Origin: Lepas anatifera
Lineage: Eukaryota; Arthropoda; Thecostraca; Lepadidae
DNA: 64,000 nt
Assembly: GCA_034440635.1 (NCBI GenBank)
Contig: JAOTON010001674.1
Coordinates: 124,001 to 188,000, forward strand
Reading direction: 5' to 3'
How positions within the stretch are numbered: the stretch's first letter is position 1; every line of letters starts with the position of its first letter. Under the pieces are notes generated by a model, which saw only the letters and a list, made by a program, of their open reading frames with translations, searched no databases and was not told the origin of the DNA. A program made the translations under genes and the position numbers. This document shows positions 22,667-33,004 of the stretch, piece by piece.

Positions 22667-23648
22667 CCCTCGCCCCGAGGGGGGGTGTTTGAACACCCCT
22701 CGGGTTTTTCCGGCGGTACGAAAAACAGCGGGGCGAAGCGCCGCCGTACTTGCACACCTTATCCTTGATCAATTCCGCAACTTTTTCCAAAATTTTACGG
22801 TTGGGTCATCTCAGGTCAGGTCACCAGTGCAGGTCAAGTGACCTCACCTCCAAAAATGTTTAAGGTGGCATAAGTAAGCAGTGGGTGAATCTATCGGATT
22901 GAAACTCATAACACATAATGGGCCCATCGAGCGATACAAAGTGTATTCCGGGATTTTTCATATCGATGACCTAGGGTCAGGTGCGGATCATGACCTCTCC
23001 ATTGGAAACGCATGGGAAAAATAAATATTGGGCTGTATTTGTATAGATACAGCAGATAATACCTTCATATTCACCAAATCGTAGTATACTGGGTTTTCCA
23101 GGTTCATGCTGCAATTTTTGACCTGTGACCTCTGAGAGGTCATCTTGTACCCTACTTAAGCAGTTTTTAGACCAAGGTCAATAAATTTGCAGGAATGATG
23201 ATGTAGTTTTTATTTTGATACCATTACGTTAGGAGTGCTATTGCTAGTCGATTGATATGCATACTGGCTATGCTAGGTTGGAAAATGACGTTGACTTGAC
23301 CTGAGGTCAGGTACTTTTTGTTTTGACTTAGTATGGTCATATCATACATCATTCGATTTGCCGTGACGAGAGGAAGCGCAAGGTGCCTACAAAATGATTC
23401 TAACTCAACTCTGTCAGACGCTAGAGGCCAAAAACTCTACTCAAAATGCCACCTTCTTGGACCTGTAATGACCTCAATATTGACCAGAGCTGAAAAGTGA
23501 CCGATATAGATTCTTCATGAATTTGTATGAGCTATACACCAGCGTTTGCCTTTTTGCTATACCGCACAGGGGCCAAGTTCGAGGGGAGTGTGCAAACACT
23601 CCCCAGCAGGGCGAAGGTGGCTCGGAGGCCCACCGGGGCGGGTGGGTG
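22667..23648 (+). mobile_element. AGGTCA-rich TTAA element, copy b
   Basis: Exactly flanked by TTAA (22663-22666, 23649-23652). The ends are CCCTCGCCCCGAGGGG and ...CCACCGGGGCGGGTGGGTG. The 982-bp interior carries many AGGTCA/TGACCT motifs and no open frame. It inserted into the degenerate array of the outer hAT. Confidence 0.85.
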
Positions 23649-24759
23649 TTAAGATGGCCTGAGCCCCCCCCCCCCCCCCCACTGAGGTGATCTGGCGCCT
23701 TAAATTGTTCTGGGACTCCTTGAGTTGGTTCAAGGCCCTATGTTCCTATCTGGGGCCACTTGAGCTAGTCTGATGACCACATCTCTAGAGCCACTGAGTT
23801 AGTCTAGCCCCTGGAGGCACAACTGAGGGGATGGGGTGGGAGCAGCTGCTCTGGAGGCCTCTGGTCCACACTAGGGGGCCCCCCTGAGCTGATCTTGAAT
23901 ATATAGGGAATAAGAGCACAATGCAAACTCCCCTTGTAAAATGGAGCTAACGAGGAATGAGCCATCGCCAAAACGGCTTGTGATGCCTAGGCACCCCCGG
24001 TTATATTAATTTTTTATTATACTGGTGTATTCTGGGGAGGGGCGATAAAAAAGGCATGTGCCCCCTTAGCTCAGAACACAGTCCCCTAAATCAGGATTTC
24101 TACTAATTAATTTAAATGGGGAACTAGTTTTCACAATTGTCAGCCCTGTCACACCATTTCCATCCAAACCACCGGCCTGTTCACCTTTTCTTTACTCCAA
24201 CTGGGACCAGTCCTTGAAAATATGAAGGTTTTAACGCGTTAAATTCTTCTAAATCATTCCAGCGACAAAAATTTTATTTTTCCGATGTCACTAGGCCACT
24301 CCTCCTCCCACGGCCGATGTGGGAACCGAGGAACTTAATCCGCGTTCAACCAGGACTCACTCGTCACGACAAAACCAGTGGGCATAACAAATGAATTTTC
24401 GAATCCAATATGTATTAGCTTGCACACAGTAACATATATCACAGGCTCTACTGATTTCTGCTATGTTAAGTATTTGCATGAGTTGGCTGATTTGTCCTTG
24501 AATCTATCCGAAAGTCGTGTTTTGGCTACTAATTTCATGATATTTCGATGATACTTTGTTCCGGTTTTAATCGAGTTTTCCTTCTCCGTCAATGCTTCAT
24601 TTGCATTTTTCTTCAACCAAAAGTACCCAAAATTTGATATAAATTAAGATATAGTAAGCTTTTTAGGTTACGTTAAAAAGTGTCCTTTTTCTCCCGGGGT
24701 GTCCTTCAAAAGTGGTGTGCCCCCCATACCAAAGCTCTGACTGCGCCCCTGGGTGAAAC

Positions 24760-26100
24760 GGTTTAGAAGTTACAGGCTCTGGAAATTCTACAATCTGGCG
24801 ATCAGCACATTTCGAAAGCAGTGTTAATAATTATCTAAGGGATCTTATTTCAGTAGTTTTCTCTTGACTGACGAGGGCTGGCTTTTAACTCCCCCTTTCC
24901 CTTCCCTCGTGGGAAGGAGACACTTGTCCCTAAATTCCAAAAAATCCCTAAATTCCAAACTCAAGCAGACATTTGGAAAGGCCGGACTAACACAGAAACT
25001 TCAGTGGGAATTTTCCGTCATCCTTTATTTCTATTTCTTCCTTGTCAGGATAAAAGAAAGGCTACAGAGTGTGAACTAGTGACATGTGATGAGATGTGGT
25101 CATATGGTAGAATGCTGAAGTGTAATGTGGCGGAAATAGGACCATACGATTTGCGACATACATGGCACCGCTTGGAACGAAAATAAAACATTTTTGACAC
25201 GTACAGGTGCTCTCTTGATACACTGATAACTCGTTTTTTTATATTGCACGTTTAATGGCCACTAGTCATGGCGCCTATAATGTATACTGCATTTCTTAAG
25301 AAGAATAATGATTAAATATGGTTCAGTAGTTCTTCGCAACCAAAATGCGTTAAAACTGATCATTTCGACAGTTTAGTAGCTAATCCCGAATGCCATTTTC
25401 TCATTATGTAAACGGACAGCTATTTTTATCTCTGCCTTAAGCCATCATGCGATCCTTTGCACTTTTAAAGCGGCAACTTAAATGAAACATTCTAAGCAGA
25501 AGCGAAAAGACCATTCAGATTAGTAAATAGATGGACAGGGGACAGTTAAGGTAAAGACTCTGTCTTCGTTCCCTGTCGCCAATTAACAGATAGGAAAGAT
25601 TTGCGAAGGACCGAGTAGATTAGAGTACACATAATCACCACCATCACTACCTGAAACCATACCCATAACTCACAGACTCACACAACACTCACAGCACCAG
25701 GACTCTTATACGAGTCACGCCACCAGGATTGTAATCGCAATCAAGTATCAATATTCTCAGCATACTCCGACAGACTGTGAGGCACGTAACTCCACGGACA
25801 TGATTCACCAAGCTTCTCTTGGATTGAATTAATTCCACAAAAGACAGGCATCGCGTAGGCTAATATACTAAACTGACTCAATTTGAAGGGTACAAAGTCG
25901 GTGTCTAGCAGGCAAGGGGACAGAGATCGTTAGTATAAAAACAATTATGCCAAAGCTTGATTCTTGTTGTGAGTTAGTATTGACTGATAAATATATTCTT
26001 GACAACAGTCTTCAACATTAATTTTGACCTAGGGATGTCCTCAATCATAGGTATTCCCTGGGCTATGATATGATTCCAAATTTTAGTGCAGGTAATAGAG
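24760..26100. other. Interior of family G element, no gene seen
   Basis: A/T-rich, short frames only. The left-arm homology to 28120-28378 ends soon after 24830. Confidence 0.4.
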
Positions 26101-26109
26101 AAAACAAAT

Positions 26110-26114
<5 letters not shown>

Positions 26115-26162
<48 letters not shown>
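26115..26162. repeat. (TA)n microsatellite
   Basis: About 24 TA dinucleotides in an uninterrupted run. Confidence 0.95.
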
Positions 26163-26165
<3 letters not shown>

Positions 26166-26171
26166 TAGTAG

Positions 26172-26945
26172 CTAGCGGTTCATTTCTCTTGAGTTTCTCA
26201 TTGATTGATGTAATTGGAAGTACCTTGCAGAGCTTGTGGGAAGTTGTTTGTTCAGGAAATTATGCAATATTAATAAGTTCTGCTGTTTGATAATATCATG
26301 AAATTTCAGAAGTCTGTACTCAGCAAAAGGAGAAGATGATGGTGACCTGTGATGAGCTCTAGCAGTTATCCATTTTTTTTTTTTTTGAACGTTCACAAGT
26401 TTAATGAGGTTACTATTGAAGTCTGAGGCGCAAAGAAACCCACAGTACCCGAGGTAGGGGCAAATAAGGGAGTTATAGAAAATCAACATTGTTTTTCGTC
26501 GATTATATATTTTGCTCGGGCAATAATTCCTATATTCCTTCAGATAGTGTTGGTTACTACAGAGATGTGTTTTTTATTTTAGGGGTGATTCCTTGGGGTA
26601 ATATCTTGGGGTGATTTCTTCCAAAAGCATCCCAAGATATTTAACGGCCTTGTACCTTTGAACAGGCTGCGAATTTAGCTGGAAATCTGTCAGGCTTTTT
26701 ATTGGTCATTGAGTAAATCTGGTAAAAGTTTTTGCTTACATTTACAGGGAGTCTGTTCCTACCTAGCCAATTATATATGGCAGTAGTTGCTTGGCTTATT
26801 TTACCTCGTGCAATGTCAAGGGTACGGTCGAAGAAAATGGCAGTATCATCTGCAAACAGATAGTAAGTGTGAATTTTAGAACATTTGTAGATATCGTTGA
26901 TATAAATTGTAAATAATATAAGTCCAAGTATCGATCCCTAATATA
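26172..26945 (-). pseudogene. Non-LTR reverse transcriptase fragment (CR1/Jockey-like)
   Basis: On the minus strand the upstream part reads GLILFTIYINDIYKCSKI then YLFADDTAIFF (catalytic FADD at 26846-26857), followed by a diverged thumb region and, after frame changes, LIYNSLICPYLGYCGF-type sequence, NLIKLVNVQKKKKWIT and LLKFHDIIKQQNLLILHNFL, which are hallmarks of the RT C-terminus in CR1/Jockey-related LINEs. The 5' part, endonuclease and tail are missing; it is a decayed fragment inside the family G element. Confidence 0.75.
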
Positions 26946-28120
26946 TCTTCATGTCTCGAGCTTTAAAAGAGCAATTCCCGGCGCTGAGGAGTAAAAAGAC
27001 GACATAAATGATAGGAAACACAGATCTTCTGTTAACTCTCAGTTCCTTGCTCCATCGGCGATCATCTTCAGGTCAAGGTCACGGAGTGTGAGGTATAGGG
27101 AGAAGCAAAGGTGCCGTGCACACCGCACAGGGTACGCCAGTGGCGCGCACCCACCGTATATTCCGCTTGTTTTGTTGTGTTTAGAAGCAAATAACCACGG
27201 TTTTTTATCAATACTTTGAAACAAGCTCTTTAAACGGAGGTACGCGAAAAATTATTATTGTGGTTTCTTGCTATTTGAAAAAACCTGATTACGAAACTGT
27301 TAATTATTTTTGTATCTTCGGCAAAATGTTGGGAGGCCACTCACTTATTGTCGAAATAGTTTAACAGTTCCGATAAAATGCTGAAACCTTCACCGATCAC
27401 TTACTTTTCGAAAACTATTTAAAGTTGAAAAGTATTGTTTTTTGTAACAAAAATGTCTGTTCTCCTGTATTTGTAATTGAATTAATTTTACAAAGCCTTT
27501 AAAAATACATGAATTACTTTGCCCTAGAAACGGAAAAACACAATTACTCAAGTCTACAACCGTTTCGTACCTCGGGTCTTGAGTCGTTTTGTGCTTCAGC
27601 CCCAGGATGACAAAACTTTTGCGTCAGAAAGGGCACGTGACCCCCCTATGAGGTGGCTGTACGTTCTGATTGTAATTTCTTAGAAGTCCTATATTTTTGT
27701 TTTAATATTATTTTTGGCTGTATCTTTTTAATTTAACTTTTTATTTAATAGTTTTAAACTTTCAAGTCACTGCTTAGGAAAAATGGGACCGCTTTTTAGA
27801 GAATTTGATAGCCTTAGCCGGGGGTACGTCATTTACATCGATAAGAGGTGTACCGGTAAAGTCGTCTAGAAATGTTGACTTTGAGAGCAATTTTAAGGCA
27901 TTTGCAGGCCGAATTCGCAAAAATAACAATAGGACTTCTGAAACAACTTTTTGTGACCTTTTGATCTAACCAATACATTTTTTCGCATATGTCCCTTGAA
28001 CGTCCTGATGTCTGTTTTCAAATCCGCGCTGAAGCACAAATTTTCAAAACTACTTAATTTTTAAATAATTATAACTTTAAAAGATACTTTTTTCAAAACT
28101 GTCACCGTTGCCTTTATTGG
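26946..28120. other. Interior of family G element, A/T-rich, no gene seen
   Basis: No coding motif on either strand. A short GC-richer island at 27030-27190 gives a small open frame without recognisable features. Confidence 0.4.
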
Positions 28121-28723
28121 GACATTCCGAACATTTTGGTACACAATTTTGCACAAGTATCATTTTTCAAACGAATAGAAGAGCCATAGTAGACATTGCT
28201 GCGTCGACAAAGTGCAAAATTTCCGGAGGAACTCCTGAACCGTTACACCTAGCGACCTAAAAATGTCACAGACGTGTTCTTGGCTGCCATCAACCCCATG
28301 AACAAAGTTTGAAGAAAAGCCAAGACATGAGGGTGTAAAATTGACCATCCGGTGTGCTGAAATGTTGTGGAATGCCCCAACTACAGTATATAACATACTA
28401 ATCTGGGTCTCATATCCAGCTTTTGAAACGGCTCGGGTTGGAATGGCTACGGGAGTTTCGGAGGAAGTCTGGATTTGACCCGATTTTCCTTGCCGTGACA
28501 CATTTCTGTATTAATTGTGACACACGGAAGACAAAACCAGAGAGCATCATATTTGGGAGTCACAAATGATATCAACTAATCATGAGCTGTTTCACAAATC
28601 AATCAAAGCGTGGCCACATTGACTACAAGAAAACTAGAACATTCAGATGCCTGCAGCATGTCAGCTTTTGAGAAATTCGGGAGAAGTGGTCTGTTTTCGG
28701 CGTCCCTGAATAGTGTGCATTAC

Positions 28724-28848
28724 CTTATTATCCAGGTCCTGGTCGTCCTCGGTTGTCATGCAGGTCATCAGGTCGTCACGCAAGTCACCCAGCTTCTCGT
28801 CCAGGGAGTGAACTATCTCCTCCGTCATTTCGTGGTGGTGCAGCCAGC
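28724..28848 (-). CDS. CCPG1/PBXIP1-like protein, exon 4 (post-membrane segment)
   Basis: A 125-nt exon: acceptor CCACTCAG|GC, donor AATAAG|GTAATG. The first two bases complete Gly of GHFLG; it then encodes WLHHHEMTEEIVHSLDEKLG and DLRDDLMTCMTTEDDQDLDN plus K. In human CCPG1 the segment after the membrane helix has the pattern, as I recall it, of an acidic helix with ...DxKxYLxxCxxExE; the Leu/Asp and Cys spacing here is similar. Ends in phase 0. Confidence 0.7.
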
Positions 28849-29154
28849 CTGAGTGGAAGAGAGGTACCTGAGTCTTCTAGTCCTTCTTGACACAGCAATA
28901 ACCTCACCCCCGCACTATCCCGGCCAAATACAAATCAGGTTATTGGCAATAAACGGACAATAGCTAAACATTCCGCATTAAAAAACACACACCCACACAA
29001 ACAAACGCAGACATCACCCGGTCAAATATTCCAGATTTAAACAGGGGGCTTCTGGTTGGTTCCACTCTTCTCTCAACACCAGACTGTCGGTGGTGGTCGT
29101 CAGACCGGCAGACGAGCTGAGTGTCAGTGCTGGCCGGCCCGGCAGCAGGCTCAC

Positions 29155-29365
29155 CCAGGAAGTGGCCGGTGCCCAGCCCCAGCACGCAGGTCAGGCACAG
29201 CACCATCAGCACCGTCAGCAGCTGGTTGACGGCGTTGTTGCGCTGGTGTACGTAGTGCCGTTGAGACGACACGCTGGCCCACCAGTCCGGCAACGTCTGC
29301 AACGGCCGCAGACGCCGGCTGACCACTCCGCCGCGCTGCAGCAGCCCGCGCCAGACGGCCCCAGA
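29155..29365 (-). CDS. CCPG1/PBXIP1-like protein, transmembrane exon 3
   Basis: A 211-nt exon: acceptor CCGAGAG|TCT, donor CCTGG|GTGAGC. It encodes a basic lead (SRRLRPLQTLPDWWAS), QRHYVHQRNNAVNQ and a hydrophobic helix LLTVLMVLCLTCVLGLGTGHFL. CCPG1, an ER-anchored cargo receptor for ER-phagy, has a single membrane helix ending GxGHFYG in my recollection; GLGTGHFLG is close to that. With no signal peptide visible upstream, a type II single-pass topology is expected, with the N-terminal exon in the cytosol. Phases fit both neighbours. Confidence 0.7.
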
Positions 29366-29585
29366 CTCTCGGCTCGTGGATTGATAGTGGATAGGGAAAT
29401 AAACGAGCCTTCGTAGAACTCCATTTATGCAATGTATTTAGAACGAAAAAAGTAGCATTAATTGACGGTGGTGTAGCCATAATCGGTTTTGAAACACATG
29501 CGGCAGTATGACACAGGCGTAGGTGGTACTCTGACACCACACCATCTGCTCAGCAGCAGCAGCAGCACTGGCGACACCAGCCTAC

Positions 29586-29797
29586 CTGATCGGGTACAGC
29601 CGAGAGGTCGGTGTCGTCCCAGCGGTCCTTCTCGCCTTCAGCCTGGGCCCGGTTGGGCTCCGACCTGGTGCCGGCCGCCGCAGCCTGACTGTGGCGGTGG
29701 CGCAGTACCGTCTCCGACGCACCGCCCCAGTCTGCAGCAGCAACCACATCATCGCCCCGCAGGGGACCGATTTTCATCTGCTGGACTAGTTCGCCAC
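29586..29797 (-). CDS. CCPG1/PBXIP1-like protein, exon 2
   Basis: A 212-nt exon: acceptor ACACCAGCAG|GT, donor GATCAG|GTAGGC. It encodes GELVQQMKIGPLRGDDVVAA, ADWGGASETVLRHRHSQAAA and ...EGEKDRWDDTDLSAVPDQ, an acidic, probably disordered cytosolic segment. I chose 29797 rather than the internal AG at 29778 because only 29797 gives the two bases needed to complete the codon left by the exon at 47574-47690. The 3' end of a LINE lies about 15 nt from this acceptor. Confidence 0.6.
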
Positions 29798-30563
29798 CTG
29801 CTGGTGTGTGTGTTGGGGTTTTTAAGGGCGCTCCAGCTGCTGGGGCCATTTAGCGCACCTACTATACACTATAATCAATTCTTAAAAGCCACTTAGATCT
29901 TCCGCGTTATTCTATAGGTAGATAGCTAAAAGTAAGGCTACTTGATTCCTTCGTGTTTAATTCTATTGCGTTTGTGTCATTCGGTGAGGGTTATATACAA
30001 TATCAAATCCCATCTCTGTCAAATACCGCAGGACTATGGGGAGCTCAACAGCTGGCTTGTCTCCTAACACACTCGCAAGGGGCATGGGAGGAAAATAACG
30101 GGCGCGCCGAGTTCTCAATACATTACATCCTGTGTCAGCCAATACATGCTGTACAGTAAGCCTGCTTTGACAGTGGCTACACCGGCTTGGTACTGAAGCA
30201 GAGAAATGGTGTCCGTGGGTTGCAAATGTGTGACCAATACGAAGTCGTGTAAGGCATATTTCCTCCCTTCTACTCCGCCCCCATGGTTCTATGGCTGGCT
30301 TGAGCTGCTTTAAGGCGCAGGTCGACTCAGTGTCCCATTTCGCTTGCCATTCAGATTTGAGAAGGCTGTTAATTTCTGCTTTCACATCAGATGCTGGAAT
30401 TCTAAAAGCTCCTGCTCGAGTAGTCTCAGAAGCCGATCTGGCAGCCAAATCAGCTCTCTCGTTACCAGGTATTCCCACATGACTAGGGACCCATAAAAAC
30501 TGTATCCTGGCCCCGGCAGAAAAGGCAGTATTAAGAAGCCTCCGGATGGTAGGCACTAACCAG

Positions 30564-30727
30564 AATAATAATTTTTGGGGCTTATCGACGCACCAACTGC
30601 GGGTCATGGCGTCGCCAATCTTCCTGTTGGAGGGTTTTGGAGCCAGCTTGCTCCTTGTTCGGGAAGCCGCCGGGCCTTGAACCCGGGTCGGCTGCGTGGC
30701 ACAGCTAGCTGACCACCCACTACCCCC
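30564..30727 (-). mobile_element. tRNA-derived SINE, family B, copy 2
   Basis: The 11-bp perfect duplication GCACTAACCAG flanks it (30553-30563, 30728-30738). Minus strand: head with GTAGTGGGTGGTCAGCTAGC, B box GGGTTCAAGGCCC, tail AAAAATTATTATT. It splits the RNase H domain of LINE1; removing it with one duplication rejoins ...SSHPPKSWLV and PTIRRLL. Confidence 0.9.
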
Positions 30728-32007
30728 GCACTAACCAGGATTTTGGTGGGTGACTAGACTGGAGTGCAGCTAGGGAACTAGCGGAGTCTGTAACAATTAA
30801 AAACCGCCCACCGGAGTCTCGGAGAATGTGGCGTAAGACTTGGATAATAGCACATAGTTCGGTAGTAAAAACGGATACCGATGTCGGAAGGTTGAAACCT
30901 CGGCTTATGTCCCTTCCCACGAAAGCACATCCAGCACCTAAGCTGCTTTTGGAGCCATCAGTATAGAAGACAGAGCAGCCTGTGTATGATGCAATCTTTT
31001 CAAGTGCGGATTGCTGCAATATCATTGGCTGGGTCACAGACTTCCCAAGTGTTAGTAGCTCTTGGTCGCATTGAATGGAAACGTCGCGCCAGGGCGCAGA
31101 TTTCTGTGGTCGAGTCTTTGCAATTTATCCTAACGATATTCCGGAACCTTCTAACCAACGCGACGCTCGCATACACAATGCCTGGGAGGAACTCGGGCGG
31201 GTCGGTGAGAACAGTCCTGTCACTGATGGGTCAAATAGCCATTTGTATGTGGGGTGATTTGGGTACTGCTTCATTTTACTGGCATATATCAATGCAAGTC
31301 GCTTGCGTCTGAGGTCCAGAGGGGGCTCATTTACATCTACGAGCAAACTAGATCTGCGAGATGTGCGAAATGCGCCTGTCGCCACTCGGATACACGCATG
31401 ATGTACCGCGTCCAGCGGCTGCTTAACGCTGGTCAGAGCTCCGTCATAAGCAACGCAAGCGTAGTCCAAGACAGATCTGATGAGGGCATGGTAAAGGCGT
31501 AAAAGCGAGCTTCTGTCAGCACCATACGAAGTACGTGACACCATTTTGAGAATGTTGATACGTTTCATACACTTGTTTCGAACACTGCGAATGTGGGAGG
31601 TATAGGTCAGACGCTTGTCAAAAGTAACGCCTAAGAACTTAGTCTCCGCTACCACGGGAATTCGTTTGCCATACAGGTGAAGGTTGATCTCTGGACAGTA
31701 CTTATTTCGCTTGCAGAAGTGAACACAGGTACTTTTATTTGTTAAAACTTAAACCCGTTCAAAATGCTCCATTCAGTTAGGCGGTCAATGCTCAGCTGCA
31801 ACAGCCTTTGAGCGGATATCGAGGTAGAAGTCGAGATCCAAATCGCAAAGTCGTCAACGAATAATGAACGCTCGATATTATGTGGTAAGACACTGCAGAT
31901 GTCATTGATTAACACGCCGAACATGGTCACGCTTAAAATACTACCTTGTGGTGTGCCACTCACTTGTCGAAACTTGTCGGAGTGCGAGTTTCCAACTTTA
32001 ACGTTAA

Positions 32008-33004
32008 CCGTCGCCCCACCGGGGGGCCATCGATGGCCCCCTAAGGTTTTTTCCGGGATAGCAGAAAAACGAAGAGGCACAGCACCGCGGTTGAGGGCTC
32101 TACCTCTCACTGCATCATTTTCCCATCATCCCTGACATTTCTTACCCCGGGTCATCCAAGGTCAGGTCACCAGACGAGGTCAACCAAGGTCACCTCACTT
32201 CAACTTTAGAGCTCTGTAAGAGCTACATTTCAAAGTCGATCGATTTGAAACTTCCTACACTTCATGACCTCTCCAGGGTCTACAAGGTGTATATCCGGGA
32301 TTTTTCGATTTCGTGCCCTGAGGTCAGGTCACGAGGCGACCTCTCCCATTGGAAAAGCATGGGAAAAACCTGTTTCATGATATAAAAGCCACAAAAGTGA
32401 TTGCAAATACTCAGACTGCTCAGAACAGCGTTTTTGGACACCCTTTCACGGATCCCAGGGGTCATATTTACCCTTTGACTTTTCCAAGGTCATCCAAGGT
32501 CACCAGAGGTTAAAAACAGTATTTTGACAATAACTTTTGACCTAATTAAGCTAGAGCGATGAAACAAACACCATCGTGTTTGTCTTGTCACTGGCTTTCA
32601 TTTGATATACGGCAAGGTCACTTTGTGACCTTTCGTGACCTCAGGTCATATTAGGTCACGAGGTGACCTCTGGAGGTCAAACCACTGGCGGGAGGTCTTT
32701 ACGTTCCACATAGCGGAAAAAGTACTGGCAATTTCCTATCAAATGAACTTTACCAAGCCTCAATAGCTCTAATGACATAAGAGTTATGACCAGTTTGCTT
32801 AATCATTGCATATTTGAGTGAAAATAGCCGATCTTGACCTAATTTGACCTCTGGAGGTCAAACCATTGACCTGAGCACTAAAACATGCAAAGTAATTTCT
32901 TACTGAATTCACGCGAGCTTTCTATTGCACTTTGCAGATTTGCGCTAACGCCCATATTTTCGGAGTTAGAGGGGGGGCCATCGATGCCCCCGGTGGGGTG
33001 CGGG
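32008..33004 (+). mobile_element. AGGTCA-rich TTAA element, copy c (inside LINE1 RT)
   Basis: Flanked by TTAA at 32004-32007 and 33005-33008. The ends CCGTCGCCCCACCGGGGG and (complement) CCCGCACCCCACCGGGGG are inverted repeats extending to CATCGATGG. Taking out the element plus one TTAA restores the LINE reading frame ...KERFFNVKVGNS. I count 21 AGGTCA/TGACCT hexamers in 997 bp. No open frame. Confidence 0.9.

Larger units (their letters stand above)
18892..24751. mobile_element. hAT-type element with 8-bp TSD GGTGAAAC (non-autonomous)
   Basis: The left end CAGGGGCGTAGCCAGG and complemented right end CAGGGGCGCAGTCAGAG are of the type typical of hAT elements; GGTGAAAC flanks it at 18884-18891 and 24752-24759. 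The interior is mostly a degenerate array of GAGCTGATCTGGTGCCCC-like units, interrupted by a TTAA MITE (19584-20029), a second hAT (20280-22432) and an AGGTCA-rich TTAA element (22667-23648). No transposase frame is visible. Confidence 0.85.
18765..28378. mobile_element. Long-TIR DNA element, family G (GGGGCATT ends, 4-bp TSD AACT)
   Basis: The left end GGGGCATTGCGGGACATTTC and the complemented right end GGGGCATTCCACAACATTTC are imperfect inverted repeats. Similarity continues inward (ACACGYCTGTGACATTTTTA, then GGTYGCTAGGTG). AACT flanks it at 18761-18764 and 28379-28382, and minisatellite unit A resumes after it. A 5.86-kb hAT sits 127 bp inside the left end, and a reverse-transcriptase fragment lies at 26172-26945. 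No transposase gene is recognised. A second member is at 48061-53692. Confidence 0.75.

Noticed and set aside
27039..27224. Small minus-strand frame (61 residues) in a GC-richer patch
   Set aside because: No recognisable motif or splice signals; inside a transposon.
29778..29779. AG at 29778 as the acceptor of exon 2
   Set aside because: It would give phase 0, incompatible with the phase-1 end of the exon at 47574-47690; it remains possible as an alternative acceptor or if another exon intervenes.
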